Source of the DNA: Macrostomum hystrix
Taxonomy: Eukaryota > Platyhelminthes > Macrostomidae
Direction: 5' to 3'
Length of the DNA stretch: 64,000 nt
Assembly (NCBI GenBank): GCA_950097015.1
Contig: CATNEN010000005.1
Coordinates: forward strand, 1,674,001-1,738,000
The position numbers were made by a program, and so were the translations under genes. Below the pieces are notes generated by a model. It ran no database searches. It had not been told where the DNA came from and was given only the letters and a program-made list of their open reading frames with translations. Below are positions 33,401 through 45,795 of this stretch, in pieces; positions within the stretch are counted from its first letter, which is position 1; the number at the start of each line of letters is the position of its first letter.

Positions 33401-36400
33401 CTATGGCCTATGTGCATAAGTTTGGCAAGCCAGACCTGTTCATAACAGCTACCTGCAACCCGAAATGGACAGAAATCAGCGCTGAACTGCTACCTGGACA
33501 GCGACCTGAGGATCGACCGGATATTGTCACCCGCGTGTTTGAGCTGAAGAAGAAGGCTCTAATGGCTCGGCTCACAAAATACTTCGGACAGGTGGCTGCG
33601 CACGTCTGTGCTCTGGAGTATCAGAAGCGCGGTGAGAAAAATCTGTCTAAAGGATTTGATTTTTATATTTGGAACTTCTGCGCATTGTGAAAATAGTTTT
33701 TAGTTTCTGGATTGTGTGAATGATTTTTTTAGGAGACCTTCAGATTTTAGAAGATTCAGATATTTAGTTTATTGCGATTTTGCCTTGGCGTAATTACTCG
33801 TTTTTATCAATCAATTACTGAATGATTTCTGAGCATTTCTGTTGTATTGTCGCAACTCAGGTCTGCCGCATGTGCACATTCTGCTGTGGCTGAAGAGCAG
33901 GCATCGTGTGACTCCTGACCGATATGATGAGATTGTTTCGGCGGAGATTCCGGATCCTCAGACTCAACCGGTGCTGCATGAGCTGGTCAAAACCCACATG
34001 ATTCACGGTCCGTGTGGCAAAGTGAACCCCAATTGCGCCTGCATGGAGAATGGCAAATGCAGCAAGGACTTTCCGAAAGATTTCATGCCCGCTACAATGG
34101 TGACTGATGCAGGCTATCCTCGATACAGAAGGCGCTCCCCGGAAATGGGCGGATTCGAGGTGGACAAGCCGTTCAGAGGTGGAACTGTTCGCATGGACAA
34201 TCGGTGAGTGTCAAGCTAAGAACGAATGGCAAGCGCATATCTGAAATTGCGACTATGTACATTTAAACTACGTACGTATTTTAACCATCACATGTTTTAA
34301 TTCAGTCTTTATAATAATTTATGACTAAAATTCACTCAAGCACACAATCACAATTCCATTTTTCTATTGAATTTACAGTGATCACAATTACATTTTTTTC
34401 TCAACAGTTATCTAACGACCTTACATAAAACTTTAAGGTTTGTCGTGCCCTACAATCCAAGTCTGCTGCTTGAATTTGAGTGTCACATAAATGTGGAAGT
34501 CAGTGCATCGGTCAAGTCAGTCAAGTACATCATTAAGTACTTGCTGAAGAATGGCGATATGGCGACCTTCCGAGTGACACAGGCCAAGAATTCGCCACAG
34601 TCCGAGCCTGCGGCTACTGGGAATGCGCCGCAGTCAGCTGATCGGCAGCAGAATCAGCCTGCGCCAGTTCGAGAAGCACGCGATGAGATCTCTGAGTACC
34701 TTTCTGCCCGTTACATTGGACCCATGGAAGCTGTCAATACGATTCTGGGTTTCGAAGTAAGCTGTATGATTATTGTCTTCGATAACTTTTATGCTTTTAT
34801 TATTGCTTGCCACTTTGTTTCGGCGGCCACTGACCTGGAGCCTTAAGATTTAGCTATAATAGCTTTTATTCCGTGATACTAAAGTAATGCTAAATAAAGG
34901 AAATAAATAAATAAATAAATTCTAACATTGCATCAGGTGCACAACAGGTTCCCAGCTGTAATTCGCCTCTGCGTTCACGAGCGAAATAAACAGTTGGTGT
35001 ACTTCAACGAGGCAACTGCGAGCGCCAGGGCAACGGCGCCAAGAGATTCAACGCTAACCGCTTTCTTTAAGCTGTGTCGAACTGACGAGTTCGCTCGGAG
35101 CCTCCTCTACACTGAGGTACCTTCCTTCTTCATCTGGCACCAGAGCGCCAGGGAGTGGCGCCGCGCCAAGCGGGGCGATGATGTTGAAGGATATCCGGGA
35201 GTGAAGCGAAACACCAACATTTCACGCATGTATACCGTGTCTCCGAGAGCAGGAGAGCTGTTCTTCATCCGCCTCCTGCTGCTGCACGTGCGAGGACCGA
35301 CCAGCTACGAGGCACTGCAAACTGTAGATGGCGTGCTGTACGACGCCAGGGCTGCGTGTATAGCTCTCGGCTTGCTGCAGCGAGACGACCACTGGCACAG
35401 ATGCTTGGCAGAGGCTGTGCAGTCACGAATGCCCAGAGCTGTGAGGCACCTGCTTGCAGTTATTCTTGAATGGGGCGAGCCACAAGATGGCGAAAAACTG
35501 TGGAGCAGCTTCGCGGAAGACCTGAGCGAGGACTTGCGCTACCGCCATCCGAACCTGAGCGTCGATGAGGTGACCGACATGGCACTGCGCGAACTGCAGA
35601 ACATGCTGACCTCCATGGGTGGCCGGAGCTTGCCAGAGTACGGGCTGCCTGTTGCCTCAGCTGCACCTTATGTCGGACCACTGCAGTTCGACACGGTCGA
35701 ACAGACCGAGATCGCCGAGATGCGCGTGCCACAGCTGACTGACGAGCAGCGAGCTGCGTATGAATTCATCACTGCAGACGTGATTACCGGCTCTGGCGGC
35801 CTGCACTTTCTGGATGCGCCGGCTGGAACTGGAAAGACGTTTCTGCTAGAGGTGTTGCTGGCTTTCGTGCGCAGCCGGTGCGAAATTGCCATTGCAGTCG
35901 CTTCGTCTGGTATTGCAGCCACACTGCTGCCGGGAGGACAGACGGCGCATTCAGCGTGAGTTCCGTTGATGAATTGATCAGTGGCATCATGCATATTTAA
36001 TCACTTTTGTGAAAATCGTATACTTAAAAGAGTCTTGCAATATTTGTTTGGTAGATTCAAGATTCCGGTGTGTTTGGTGAGGTCAGAAAGAGGCGTCTGC
36101 TCTGTCGGTGCCCAGTCGCGACAAGCTGGCGTGTTCAGGAGCGCGCGTCTCATTGTCTGGGATGAGGTCTCCATGACCAACCGGCAGGACTTGGAGGCCG
36201 TGGACTGGACTCTGCAAGACATTCGGAAGAATGATGCTCCATTTGGAGGAATTGTCGTCGTGTGTAGCGGAGATTTCCGTCAGTTGCTTCCAGTTGTTAA
36301 AAATGGAACCAGGGCAAACAGCGTCGCAGCGTGCGTTAGCAGGTCCAGGTTATGGAAATCATTCCGACGGCACCGCCTGACAAGGAACATTCGGCTGCAG

Positions 36401-37457
36401 AGCAGTTTCGCTTCTGCGTTATGCCAGCGTTACTCGCAGTTGCTGATGCAGGTGAGCATTTTTCGTTTTTTAAGGATTTAGTAGCTAGACTAGAGCTGAG
36501 CTGGTAGAGTATATTTGTGCTTCTTAGTAGGCGTCATGTTTAGGTGTAAAAATACGCAAACTTTATTTTTTATTTACAATTACACACTGATTTGATGCAC
36601 TCTTGTTTGATATAATTCTGTTGCTAAATTTTCTCCTAATTTGAGTTTCAGAAAGTATAATTGATTGCTTTATACCAATATTTACCTCACAGATCGGCTC
36701 AGGTTCTATTGAGGAGGACTCTGATGGCAACGTTTCGCTTCCGCCTGAGATCCTGATGCCGGCAGGTGCCTCCCTGAAGGACCTGATCGAGTTCGTTTAC
36801 CCTTCGTTCGAAGCAACTGACGCTAGAGACGCCTACTTTGCCAGCAGAGTAATTTTGGCTCCGTATAACGAGGCCGTTGATGCGATCAACGATGAGTGCC
36901 TGGCCATGTTCCCGGGCAGCATGCGGGAGATCAAGTCGATCGACAGCGTGGCTGATGAGGATTCTGCCACGCACTTCCCTCCTGAGCTGCTCAACCGATT
37001 GGAGGCACCGAACTTGCCGAAGCACCTGCTTAAGTTTAAAGTGGGCATGCCGGTGGTGCTTCTGCGAAACATCAACCCGCCACGGCTGTGCAACGGAACG
37101 CGACTGATTGTCCTGGCACTGGGGGACAATGTGCTGCGGTGCAAAGTTGCGGCAGGCCAATTCTCTGGTGACGAGATTCTGCTGCCCCGGATTCCGCTAC
37201 AGCCGAACAATGCGGACCTGCCAGTGTGCTTCAAGAGGCTGCAGTTTCCCGTCCGGGCCAGCTTCTGCCTGACGGTTCACAAAGCTCAGGGCCAGTCTCT
37301 GGAGACCGTGGGCATCGACTTGGCGGAAGGCTGCTTCGCCCACGGCCAGCTGTACACCGCTCTGTCTCGGGCCAAAGATGCAGCCAATGTTCGCATCCGG
37401 ATTTCCGGTAACAAGACGAGAAACATTGTGTACCCAGAGGTGCTTTCTGAAGATTAG
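30415..37457 (+). CDS. Helitron Rep-helicase with N-terminal OTU domain, 10 exons, intact
   Basis: Initiates and drives rolling-circle transposition. Exons: 30415-30920, 31143-31652, 31791-31856, 32014-32598, 32847-33631, 33861-34203, 34438-34756, 34937-35955, 36055-36451, 36693-37457; all are GT-AG with matching phases, total 5,295 nt = 1,764 aa. Domains in order: basic N-terminus with four 23-aa repeats containing REARLLADQERSS; OTU-type cysteine protease (VPGDGNCYFHAV, Asp190/Cys193, His310 in GEHYES); CRHCNALHWERE zinc-ligand block; Helitron-like N domain; Rep motif FITATCNPKW (about 754); HUH motif GLPHVHILLWL (His821, His823); two-tyrosine motif KYIIKYLLKNGD (Tyr962, Tyr966); PIF1-like helicase with APAGTGKT (Lys1338), VWDEVSM (1412-1418), SGDFRQLLPVV and the C-terminal LYTALSRAKD block. 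No stop or frameshift was found. OTU domains are known from some animal Helitrons; here the domain lies upstream of Rep. Confidence 0.9.
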
Positions 37458-38473
37458 GCTGACCAACAGTTTCTGAAACTTATCGTTGGAGTGCCCTTGA
37501 TTTCATCAGCGGTAAATGTCAGTGGGATAGCTCATTCTCGTACAGAGAGCTGAATTTTTGGGAAGCAATCATGTACAATTGGAAACGGAGCTCATAAACG
37601 CTACTCATAAACAATTCCACGTGGGTTTAGGAATGGAATGTAAGCCTAATCCAAAGCTAAAATGTGCCCGTTAAAAATATCCCGTTTTAATCGTCAATCG
37701 ACGATGACAGCGAATTCATTGGCCCACATGCTTCCAATGTTTATAAACTTGTCTTTAACGGACATTTTTTTACACCTGTCCGCACAGACATGCCGTCAAT
37801 CGACGATGACAGCGAATTCATTGGCCCACATGCTTCCAATTGCTTTCAATGTTTAGACTTCCGTCTTCAAGGGACAGTTTTTCGTAAAGTGCTGTTTTTT
37901 CGTCGAAGTCCAATTCAGTAAACTTTGCTATTGTTTCTATACTATTTTAATGTTATCTGCCCATTTTTCTACTTGGTGACTGCCTTGGTCTCTAAGCAGC
38001 AAGCATTTTTCTATTCAAATCTCAAGGACGCAATTCGCAAATGAATTTTTAAAGGTTCCTGATTTATGATTTGCTTGCTGCTGCATCAGGGAAGGGCCTC
38101 CCTCTCGGTTAACAAAAATCCCTGATGGATAGACGCCAATGCAAAACGGAAGCAGACAGTTTGTATTTTGTAACAAAAGATGATTAAAACCGTACCTCAT
38201 TATAAACAATTAAGTTGCAATCCACTTGCATCGATTTTTTGAATCATTTGTCAATGTTGATGCTTTGTCAATGTTGTCAATGTCAATCGGTTTTTACCTA
38301 AAGCAGCCATGCGACTGTCCGCTTCTGAGTCACGACGAGAGGGAATTGAATAAAAATTTGCTGAAAGCTATCAATGTCAAAAGGCCTAGCTTTCGTACTT
38401 TAACACAATTGAGTCCGAATTGTATACTGCTCGCTCAAATCACTGAATTGCTATTTACACCATGTTGTAAAAT
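37458..38473. other. 3' non-coding region of Helitron H1
   Basis: Holds a 48-bp direct duplication (CGTCAATCGACGATGACAGC... at 37692 and 37793) and an AATAAA at about 38349. No further gene was recognised. Confidence 0.5.
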
Positions 38474-38491
38474 GTGCCCCCGAACGGGGGG
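38474..38491 (+). terminator. Second Helitron-like hairpin upstream of the H1 end
   Basis: GCCCCCGAACGGGGGGC forms a strong hairpin and is followed by CTAAATTGCTAT instead of a CTRR end. It resembles an older or bypassed Helitron 3' terminator about 130 bp before the real one. Confidence 0.45.
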
Positions 38492-38587
38492 CTAAATTGC
38501 TATCCTCCATTCCATCCTCCATCCATCATTGTAGCTTAAAAAAATACAGCTGCTAAAAAGTATACACTGGACGAATTAAAAATATTT

Positions 38588-38618
38588 GTGCTCCCCGGAG
38601 GGGGGCAAAACTTGCTAG
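38588..38618 (+). terminator. Helitron H1 3' terminal hairpin and CTAG end
   Basis: CTCCCCGGAGGGGGGC hairpin, then CAAAACTTG, then CTAG. The same arrangement closes H2 (41188-41215) and H3 (45874-45901) with the loop variant CCCCGAAGGGG. Confidence 0.85.
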
Positions 38619-39689
38619 TCCAACTATACTAAATCTCTAAAGTCTGTCTGTCTGTCTGTCTGTGGAATTTCGATACACAGGCTAAATGCCTCAACCAAAT
38701 TTGATCGCGTTTTTTGCTAAACATGCCAAATTTTACTGGCATGAGACCTTGAAAATTTCGTTAGTCTGCTTCAATGCTAACAATATTAAATATTCGAAAA
38801 ACGAGTTTTCCTATTGCTTTCAATAGGAGGCCAAACAAGGTTAAATTAGAATAGGGCCGGACACTGTCAGCTTTATTAGATTGCATCGGTGCTTTTTCTC
38901 GCCCGCGCGTGCATTGGTATAGCACTGAACAGGGCCCGATACTCTCAATTGAATAGGATTGCGTCACTGCTTTTCGACCCGTACGTACGTTTATAAATTT
39001 GTCTCTTGGCTGATCGAGTGATTTGATTTAAATACGCAAACCGTACATAGCAGATTTCATGATTGGGCTTTTATGATGCTCAATGCTAGCGAGACCTCTC
39101 CTCCTCCTTTCTATCCATAAAACTGCAGCCTTTCTATTGTCAAACCTTGTCTCGACTTCGATCATTGTGCCGCTTTCTTTTCATCTAGCTCCGAAGTAAA
39201 GTACTTTAATGCTATTGTAGAATGCAGGTAGAATTTCAGCATCGGTTTTGTTACTGCTTCTTTTTCTTCTAATCTTCTAAACATCAGCAGTTAAAAACGT
39301 AAGTTCCTGTTTATTAGTATTTTTTGGGCATTTTTGGGTTCGAGTATAAATACGAGTAAGTAAGTAAGCGATTTTGGTTAGCTACTGTCGAAGCAGATAT
39401 TTGTTAGCTTTATTATTCCTGTACTCGCTTTCAGAAAATAGTATTCGTTTTCGAGTAAAGCAGCAAGTTTTATTCGATAATAAAACTTAGGAAATATTTT
39501 TTGTGCATAGCTGCAGGCGCTATCACAATTGAGAACTGCAAGAAAAAAATATTGAGCGCAGCTAAGAGCGTAAATTATTTCCAATTTTTCTATTTTTTAG
39601 CATTGCTTTAAGCGTTATTCGATTAAAAAAATGGCTTATTTTATAATAATAATTATAAAACTTTATTCGACGAAGTCTGATCGAAACCG

Positions 39690-40140
39690 TTTTCTAAAGT
39701 GCTCAACGATTTTCTAAATGTGTCCAACGATTTTCTAAATGTGTCCAACGATTTTCTAAATGTGTTTAACAGTTTTCTAAATGTATCTACCGTGCCACAT
39801 GTAACAGGAGATGTAACAGGAGATATTTGTTGCCTTCTGGGCTGAGTAAAACGATGGACACATCGTTTCTATGCTATTTGGGGGCAATGGTTTCCTGTCA
39901 AAGAAAAAGGGCAAAAATTTCTTGCTGCGAGTTTGGTAGCCTGCAAGTAGCCTCCATTCTGGTATTATGGAGGTTCTCTTCTGTTTGAAGAACATTAGTT
40001 CTCTGCTGCTGGGGGAATTAGTTCTCGGCTGCTGGGGGAATTGGTTCTCTGTTGCTCGGGGAATTAGTTCTCTGTTGCTGGGGAAATTAGTTCTCTGCTG
40101 CTGGGGAAATTAGTTCTCTGCTGCTGGGGAAATTAGTTCT
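39690..40140 (+). repeat. Two short tandem arrays in Helitron H2
   Basis: Four 21-bp units (GTGTCCAACGATTTTCTAAAT) to 39785, then after a 200-bp gap six 23-24-bp units (TTAGTTCTCTGCTGCTGGGG...) at 39995-40140. Confidence 0.85.
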
Positions 40141-41112
40141 CATGGCAAAACCAGCGTTTGAATCATGGCTAAACTAGAGTTTGAATCATAGTTAAACCAG
40201 AGTCTGAATCATTCTAAGCCAGAGTCTGAATCATGGCTAAACCAGAGCTTAAATCATGGCTAAACCAGAGTCTGAATCATGGCTAAATTTACGTTTGAAT
40301 CATGGCAAAACCAGAGTTTGAATAATGGCTAAACAAGAGTTTGAATCATGGCTAAACCAGCGTTTGAATCATGGCCAACCAGCGTCTGAATCATGGCTAA
40401 ACCAGAGTTTATATCATGGCTAAACCAGAGTTTGAATCAAAGATAAACCAGAACTGGGGGATAATCGTCAACTGTGGGATAATTGTAAACTGGGGAATCA
40501 TCATCAAATGGGGATCATGGTCAACTGGGAGATCATTGTCAACTGGGTGATCATCATCAACTGGGGGATCATTGTCAACTAGGGGGTAATAGCCAACTGG
40601 GGTAACATTGTCAACTGGGGATCATCATCAATGGGGGATCATAGTCAACTGGGAGATAATTGTCAACTGGGTGATCATCATCAACTGGGGGATCATTGTA
40701 ACCTGGGGGATCAATGTAAACTGGGGGATCATTGTCAACTGGGTGATTATCTTCAACTGGTGGATCATTGTCAACTGTGGGATCATTGTCAACTGGGGGA
40801 TCATTGTCAACTGGTGGATCATTATCAACTGGGGGATCATTGTCAACTGTGGGATCATTGTCAACTTGGGGAACATTGTCAACTGGGGGATCATCATCAA
40901 CTGGGGGATCATTGTCAACTGGGGAATCATTGTCGACTGGGGGACCATTGTCAACTGGGGGATCATTGTCCCAGATCATTGTCAACTGGGGGATCATTGT
41001 CAACTGGGGGATCATTGTCAACTGGGGGATCATCATCAACTGGGAATCATTGTCGACTGAGGGACCATTGTCAACCGGGGGATCATTATCAACTGGGGGA
41101 TCATTGTCAACT
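40140..41112 (+). repeat. 23-bp and 18-bp minisatellites in Helitron H2
   Basis: The 'CATGGCTAAACCAGAGTCTG' array gives way near 40455 to the 18-bp TTGTCAACTGGGGGATCA array. The 18-bp period keeps several frames open on both strands, which explains the long Trp/Ile- or Gln/Leu-rich ORFs. Confidence 0.9.
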
Positions 41113-41809
41113 GATCATTGTAGCGTAAAAAAGGCTAAAAATACAGCTGCTAAAAAGTGTATACTGGACGAATTAAAAATATTTCTGCTCCCCGAAGGGG
41201 GGCAAAACTTGCTAGTCCACTATACTAAAAATGAAATGGTTGGTTGGTTGGTTGGTTGGTTGTAATTGATTTTCTCCCGAACGGCTCAACCGATTTTCAC
41301 CATTTCTTCACCAAAAGATGCTAAATATGGGGACAATTTTACACGTATTTTTATTAAGCTGAACTTCATTGCTAAGGGGATTAAATATTCGAAAAACATG
41401 ATTTTTTAAAGGTCAAACCATCTTGGCCTATTGAGAATTTCACTGACAGCCACTGAATTAGAATTGCATCGTCAAATTGCGCAACAACCCCTAGCTGATT
41501 GAATTTGAAGCCTGCACTCTGGAGACAAATTTGAAATAAATGTACACAACCAACTGCGAGACTGAGTGTACTCTATTTTCTTACTTCATTGTACAAAGCC
41601 AGAACTTTGAGAATTCATTTTATAAGGCTGATTTTTGCACCCACTAACCAACAGTCGGAATAGCCGATGTGTAGGCACTAGGAATAGGTTAGGCTAGGCT
41701 AGGGTTCGATTCTGCACTGGGTCAAATCATTTAGACTAATTTTCAGCCAGTAGTGATTGAAGATTATTTTATATTATTTTTTATATTTCGTAAATAAAAT
41801 ATCATAAAT

Positions 41810-44095
41810 CATAGCAAATCTGAGTTTGAATCATGGCTAAACCAGAGTTTGAATCATGGCTAAACCAGCGTCTGAATCATGGCTAAACCAGAGTTTGAAT
41901 CATGGCTAAACCAGAGTCTGAATCATGGCTAAACCAGAGTTTAAATCATGGCTAAACCAGAGTCTGAATCATGGCTAAACCAGAGTTTGAATCATGGCTA
42001 AACCAGAGTCTGAATCATGGCTAAACCAGCGTCTGAATCATGGCTAAACCAGAGTTTGAACCATGGCTAAACCAGAGTCTGAATCATGGCTAAACCAGAG
42101 TTTAAATCATGGCTAAACCAGAGTCTGAATCATGGCTAAACCAGAGTTTCAATCATGGCTAAACCAGCGTCTGAATCATGGCTAAACCAGCGTCTGAATC
42201 ATGGCTAAACCAGAGTTTGAATCATGGCTAAACCAGAGTCTGAATCATGGCTAAACCAGCATCTGAATCATGGCTAAACCAGAGTCTGAATCATGGCTAA
42301 ACCAGAGTCTGAATCATGGCTAAACCAGAGTTTGAATCATGGCTAAACCAGAGTTTGAAACATGGCTAAACCAGAGCTTGAATCATGGCAAAACCAGAGT
42401 CTGAATCATGGCTAAACCAGAGTCTGAATCATGGCAAAACGAGAGTTTGAATCATAGCCCACCAGGGTTTAAAACATGGCTAAACCAGAGTTTGAATCTT
42501 GGCTAAACCAGAGTTTGAATCATAGCCAACCAGAGTCTGAATCATGGCAAAACGAGAGTTTGAATCATAGCCCACCAGGGTTTAAAACATGGCGAAACCT
42601 GAGTTTGAATCATGGCTAAACCAGAGTCTGAATCATGGCTAAACCAGAGTTTAAATCATGGCTAAACCAGAGTCTGAATCATGGCTTAACCAGAGTTTAA
42701 ATCATGGCTAAACCAGAGTCTGAATCATGGCTAAACCAGAGTTTCAATCATGGCTAAACCAGCGTCTGAATCATGGCTAAACCAGCGTCTGAATCATGGC
42801 TAAACCAGAGTCTGAATCATGGCTAAACCAGAGTTTGAATCATGGCTAAACCAGAGTTTGAAACATGGCTAAACCAGAGCTTGAATCATGGCAAAACCAG
42901 AGTCTGAATCATGGCTAAACCAGAGTTTAAATCATGGCTAAACCAGAGTTTGAATCATAGCCAACCAGAGTCTGAATCATGGCAAAACGAGAGTTTGAAT
43001 CATAGCCCACCAGGGTTTAAAACATGGCTAAACCAGGGTTTGAATCTTGGCTAAACCAGAGTTTGAATCATGGCTAAACCAGAGTCTGAATCATGGCTAA
43101 ACCAGCGTCTGAATCATGGCTAAACCAGCGTCTGAATCATGGCTAAACCAGAGTTTGAATCATGGCTAAACCAGAGTCTGAATCATGGCTAAACCAGCGT
43201 CTGAATCATGGCTAAACCAGAGTCTGAATCATGGCTAAACCAGAGTCTGAATCATGGCTAAACCAGAGTTTGAATCATGGCTAAACCAGAGTTTGAAACA
43301 TGGCTAAACCAGAGCTTGAATCATGGCAAAACCAGAGTTTGAATCATGGCTAAACCAGAGTCTGAATCATGGCAAAACGAGAGTTTGAATCATAGCCCAC
43401 CAGGGTTTAAAACATGGCGAAACCAGAGTCTGAATCATGGCTTAACCAGAGTTTGAATCATGGCTAAACCAGAGTCTGAATCATGGCTAAACCAGCGTCT
43501 GAATCATGGCTAAACCAGAGTTTGAACCATGGCTAAACCAGAGTCTGAATCATGGCTAAACCAGAGTTTAAATCATGGCTAAACCAGAGTCTGAATCATG
43601 GCTAAACCAGAGTTTCAATCATGGCTAAACCAGCGTCTGAATCATGGCTAAACCAGCGTCTGAATCATGGCTAAACCAGAGTTTGAATCATGGCTAAACC
43701 AGAGTCTGAATCATGGCTAAACCAGCGTCTGAATCATGGCTAAACCAGAGTCTGAATCATGGCTAAACCAGAGTCTGAATCATGGCTAAACCAGAGTTTG
43801 AATCATGGCTAAACCAGAGTTTGAAACATGGCTAAACCAGAGCTTGAATCATGGCAAAACCAGAGTCTGAATCATGGCTAAACCAGAGTCTGAATCATGG
43901 CAAAACGAGAGTTTGAATCATAGCCCACCAGGGTTTAAAACATGGCTAAACCAGAGTTTGAATCTTGGCTAAATCAGAGTTTGAATCATAGCCAACCAGA
44001 GTCTGAATCATGGCAAAACGAGAGTTTGAATCATAGCCCACCAGGGTTTAAAACATGGCGAAACCTGAGTTTGAATCTTGGCTTACCCAGTGTTT
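41810..44095 (+). repeat. 2.3-kb 23-bp minisatellite in Helitron H3
   Basis: About 100 units of AATCATGGCTAAACCAGAGT plus TTG/CTG, with higher-order repeats of several hundred bp marked by variant units (CATAGCCCACCAGGGTTTAA) at about 42450, 42560, 43010, 43400, 43920 and 44030. Confidence 0.95.
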
Positions 44096-44099
44096 GAAA

Positions 44100-45795
44100 A
44101 ATCAACGTCAACTGGGGAGTCATCATCAAAATGGGGATCATGGTGAACTGGGGGATAATCGTCAACTGGGGGATCATGGTAAACTGGGGGATAATTGTCA
44201 ACTGGGGGATCATTGTCAACTGGGGGATCATTGTCAACTGGGGATCATTGTCAACTGGGGGATCATTGTCAACTGGGGGATCATCGTCAACTGGGGGATC
44301 ATTGTCAACTGGGGTATCATTTTCAACTGGGGGATCATTGTCAACTAGGGGATCATTGTCCACTGGGGAATGATTGTCAACTGGGTAATCATGTCAACTG
44401 GGGGATCATTGTCAACTGGGGGATCATTGTCAACTGTAGGATCATTGTCAACTAGGGGATCATGGCCAACTGGGGATCATTGTGAACTGGGTGATCATTG
44501 TCAACTGGGGGATCATCTTCAACTGGGGGATCATTGTCAACTGGGAGATCATTGTAAACTGAAGGATCATCATCAACTGGGGGATCATTGTCAACTGGGG
44601 GATCATTGTCAACTGTAGGATCATTGTCAACTAGGGGATCATGGCCAACTGGGGATCATTGTGAACTGGGTGATCATTGTCAACTGGGGGATCATCTTCA
44701 ACTGGGGGATCATTGTCAACTGGGAGATCATTGTAAACTGGGGGATCATCATCAACTGGGGGATCATTGTCAACTGTGGGATCATTGTCAACTAGGGGAT
44801 CATGGCCAACTGGGGATCATTGTGAACTGGGTGATCATTGTCAACTGGGGGATCATCTTCAACTGGGTGATCATTGTCAACTGGGGTATCATTGTAAACT
44901 GGGGGATCATTGTCCACTGGGGAATGATTGTCAACTGGGTAATCATTGTCAACTGGGTAATCATTGTCAACTGGGGGATCATTGTCAACTGGGGGATCAT
45001 TGTCAACTGGGGGATCATTGTCAACTGGGGGATCATTGTAAACTGGGGGATCATTTTCAACTGGGAGATCATTGTAAACTGGGGAATCATCATCAACTGG
45101 GGGATCATTATAAACTGGGGGATCATTGTCAACTGTGGGATCATTGTCAACTAGGGGATCATGGCCAACTGGGGATCATTGTGAACTGGGGGATCATTGT
45201 CAACTGGGGGAACATTGTCAACTGGGGGATCATTGTCAACTGGGAGATCATTGTAAACTGGGGAATCATCATCAACTGGGGGATCATTGTAAACTGGGGG
45301 ATCATTGTCAACTGTGGGATCATTGTCAACTAGGGGATCATGGCCAACTGGGGATCATTGTGAACTGGGGGATCATTGTCAACTGGTGGATCATTGTCAA
45401 CTGGGAGATCATTGTCAACTGGGGGATCATTGTCAACTGGGGGATCATTGTCAACTGGAGGATCATTGTCAACTGGGTGATCATTATCAACTGGGGGATC
45501 ATTGTCAACTGGGGGATCATTGTCAACTGTGGGATCATTGTCAACTGGGGGATCATTGTCAACTGGTGGATCATTGTCAACTGGGAGATCATTGTCAACT
45601 GGGGGATCATTGTCAACTGGGGGATCATTGTCAACTGGGGGATCATTGTCAACTGGGTGATCATTATCAACTGGGGGATCATTGTCAACTGGGGGATCAT
45701 TGTCAACTGGGGGATCATTGTCAACTGGGGGATCATTGTCAACTGGGGGATCATTGTCAACTGGGGGATCATTATCAACTGGGGGATCATTGTCA
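44100..45795 (+). repeat. 1.7-kb 18-bp minisatellite in Helitron H3
   Basis: Units of TTGTCAACTGGGGGATCA with a ~180-bp higher-order period marked by the variant 'ACTAGGGGATCATGGCCAAC' (44450, 44630, 44790, 45150, 45330). All long ORFs here are repeat artefacts. Confidence 0.95.

Larger units (their letters stand above)
20795..38618 (+). mobile_element. Autonomous Helitron H1 (with nested CMC element)
   Basis: Helitrons move by a rolling-circle mechanism, insert between A and T, start with TC and end with CTRR after a short GC-rich hairpin. H1 starts TCCAACTATACTAAATC after an A (20794) and ends ...CTCCCCGGAGGGGGGCAAAACTTGCTAG at 38618, followed by T. It carries the intact Rep-helicase gene at 30415-37457, a (TCTG)n tract 50 bp from its start, and a short block of the 'AATCATGGCTAAACCAGAGT' satellite at 22060-22290. 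A 7.48-kb CMC transposon (22666-30145) is inserted in its 5' part; without it the Helitron is about 10.3 kb. Its first ~850 bp are shared with H2 and its last ~100 bp with H2 and H3. Confidence 0.85.
38619..41215 (+). mobile_element. Non-autonomous Helitron H2, directly abutting H1
   Basis: Starts TCCAACTATACTAAATC at the base after H1's CTAG and ends AAAACTTGCTAG at 41215. The first ~850 bp closely match H1 (20820-21680), and the last ~100 bp match H1 and H3. Between them lie tandem repeats: GTGTCCAACGATTTTCTAAAT (39690-39785), TTAGTTCTCTGCTGCTGGGG (39995-40140), the 23-bp AATCATGGCTAAACCAGAGT family (40140-40450) and the 18-bp TTGTCAACTGGGGGATCA family (40455-41112). There is no Rep gene, so it depends on a helper such as H1. 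Confidence 0.85.
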
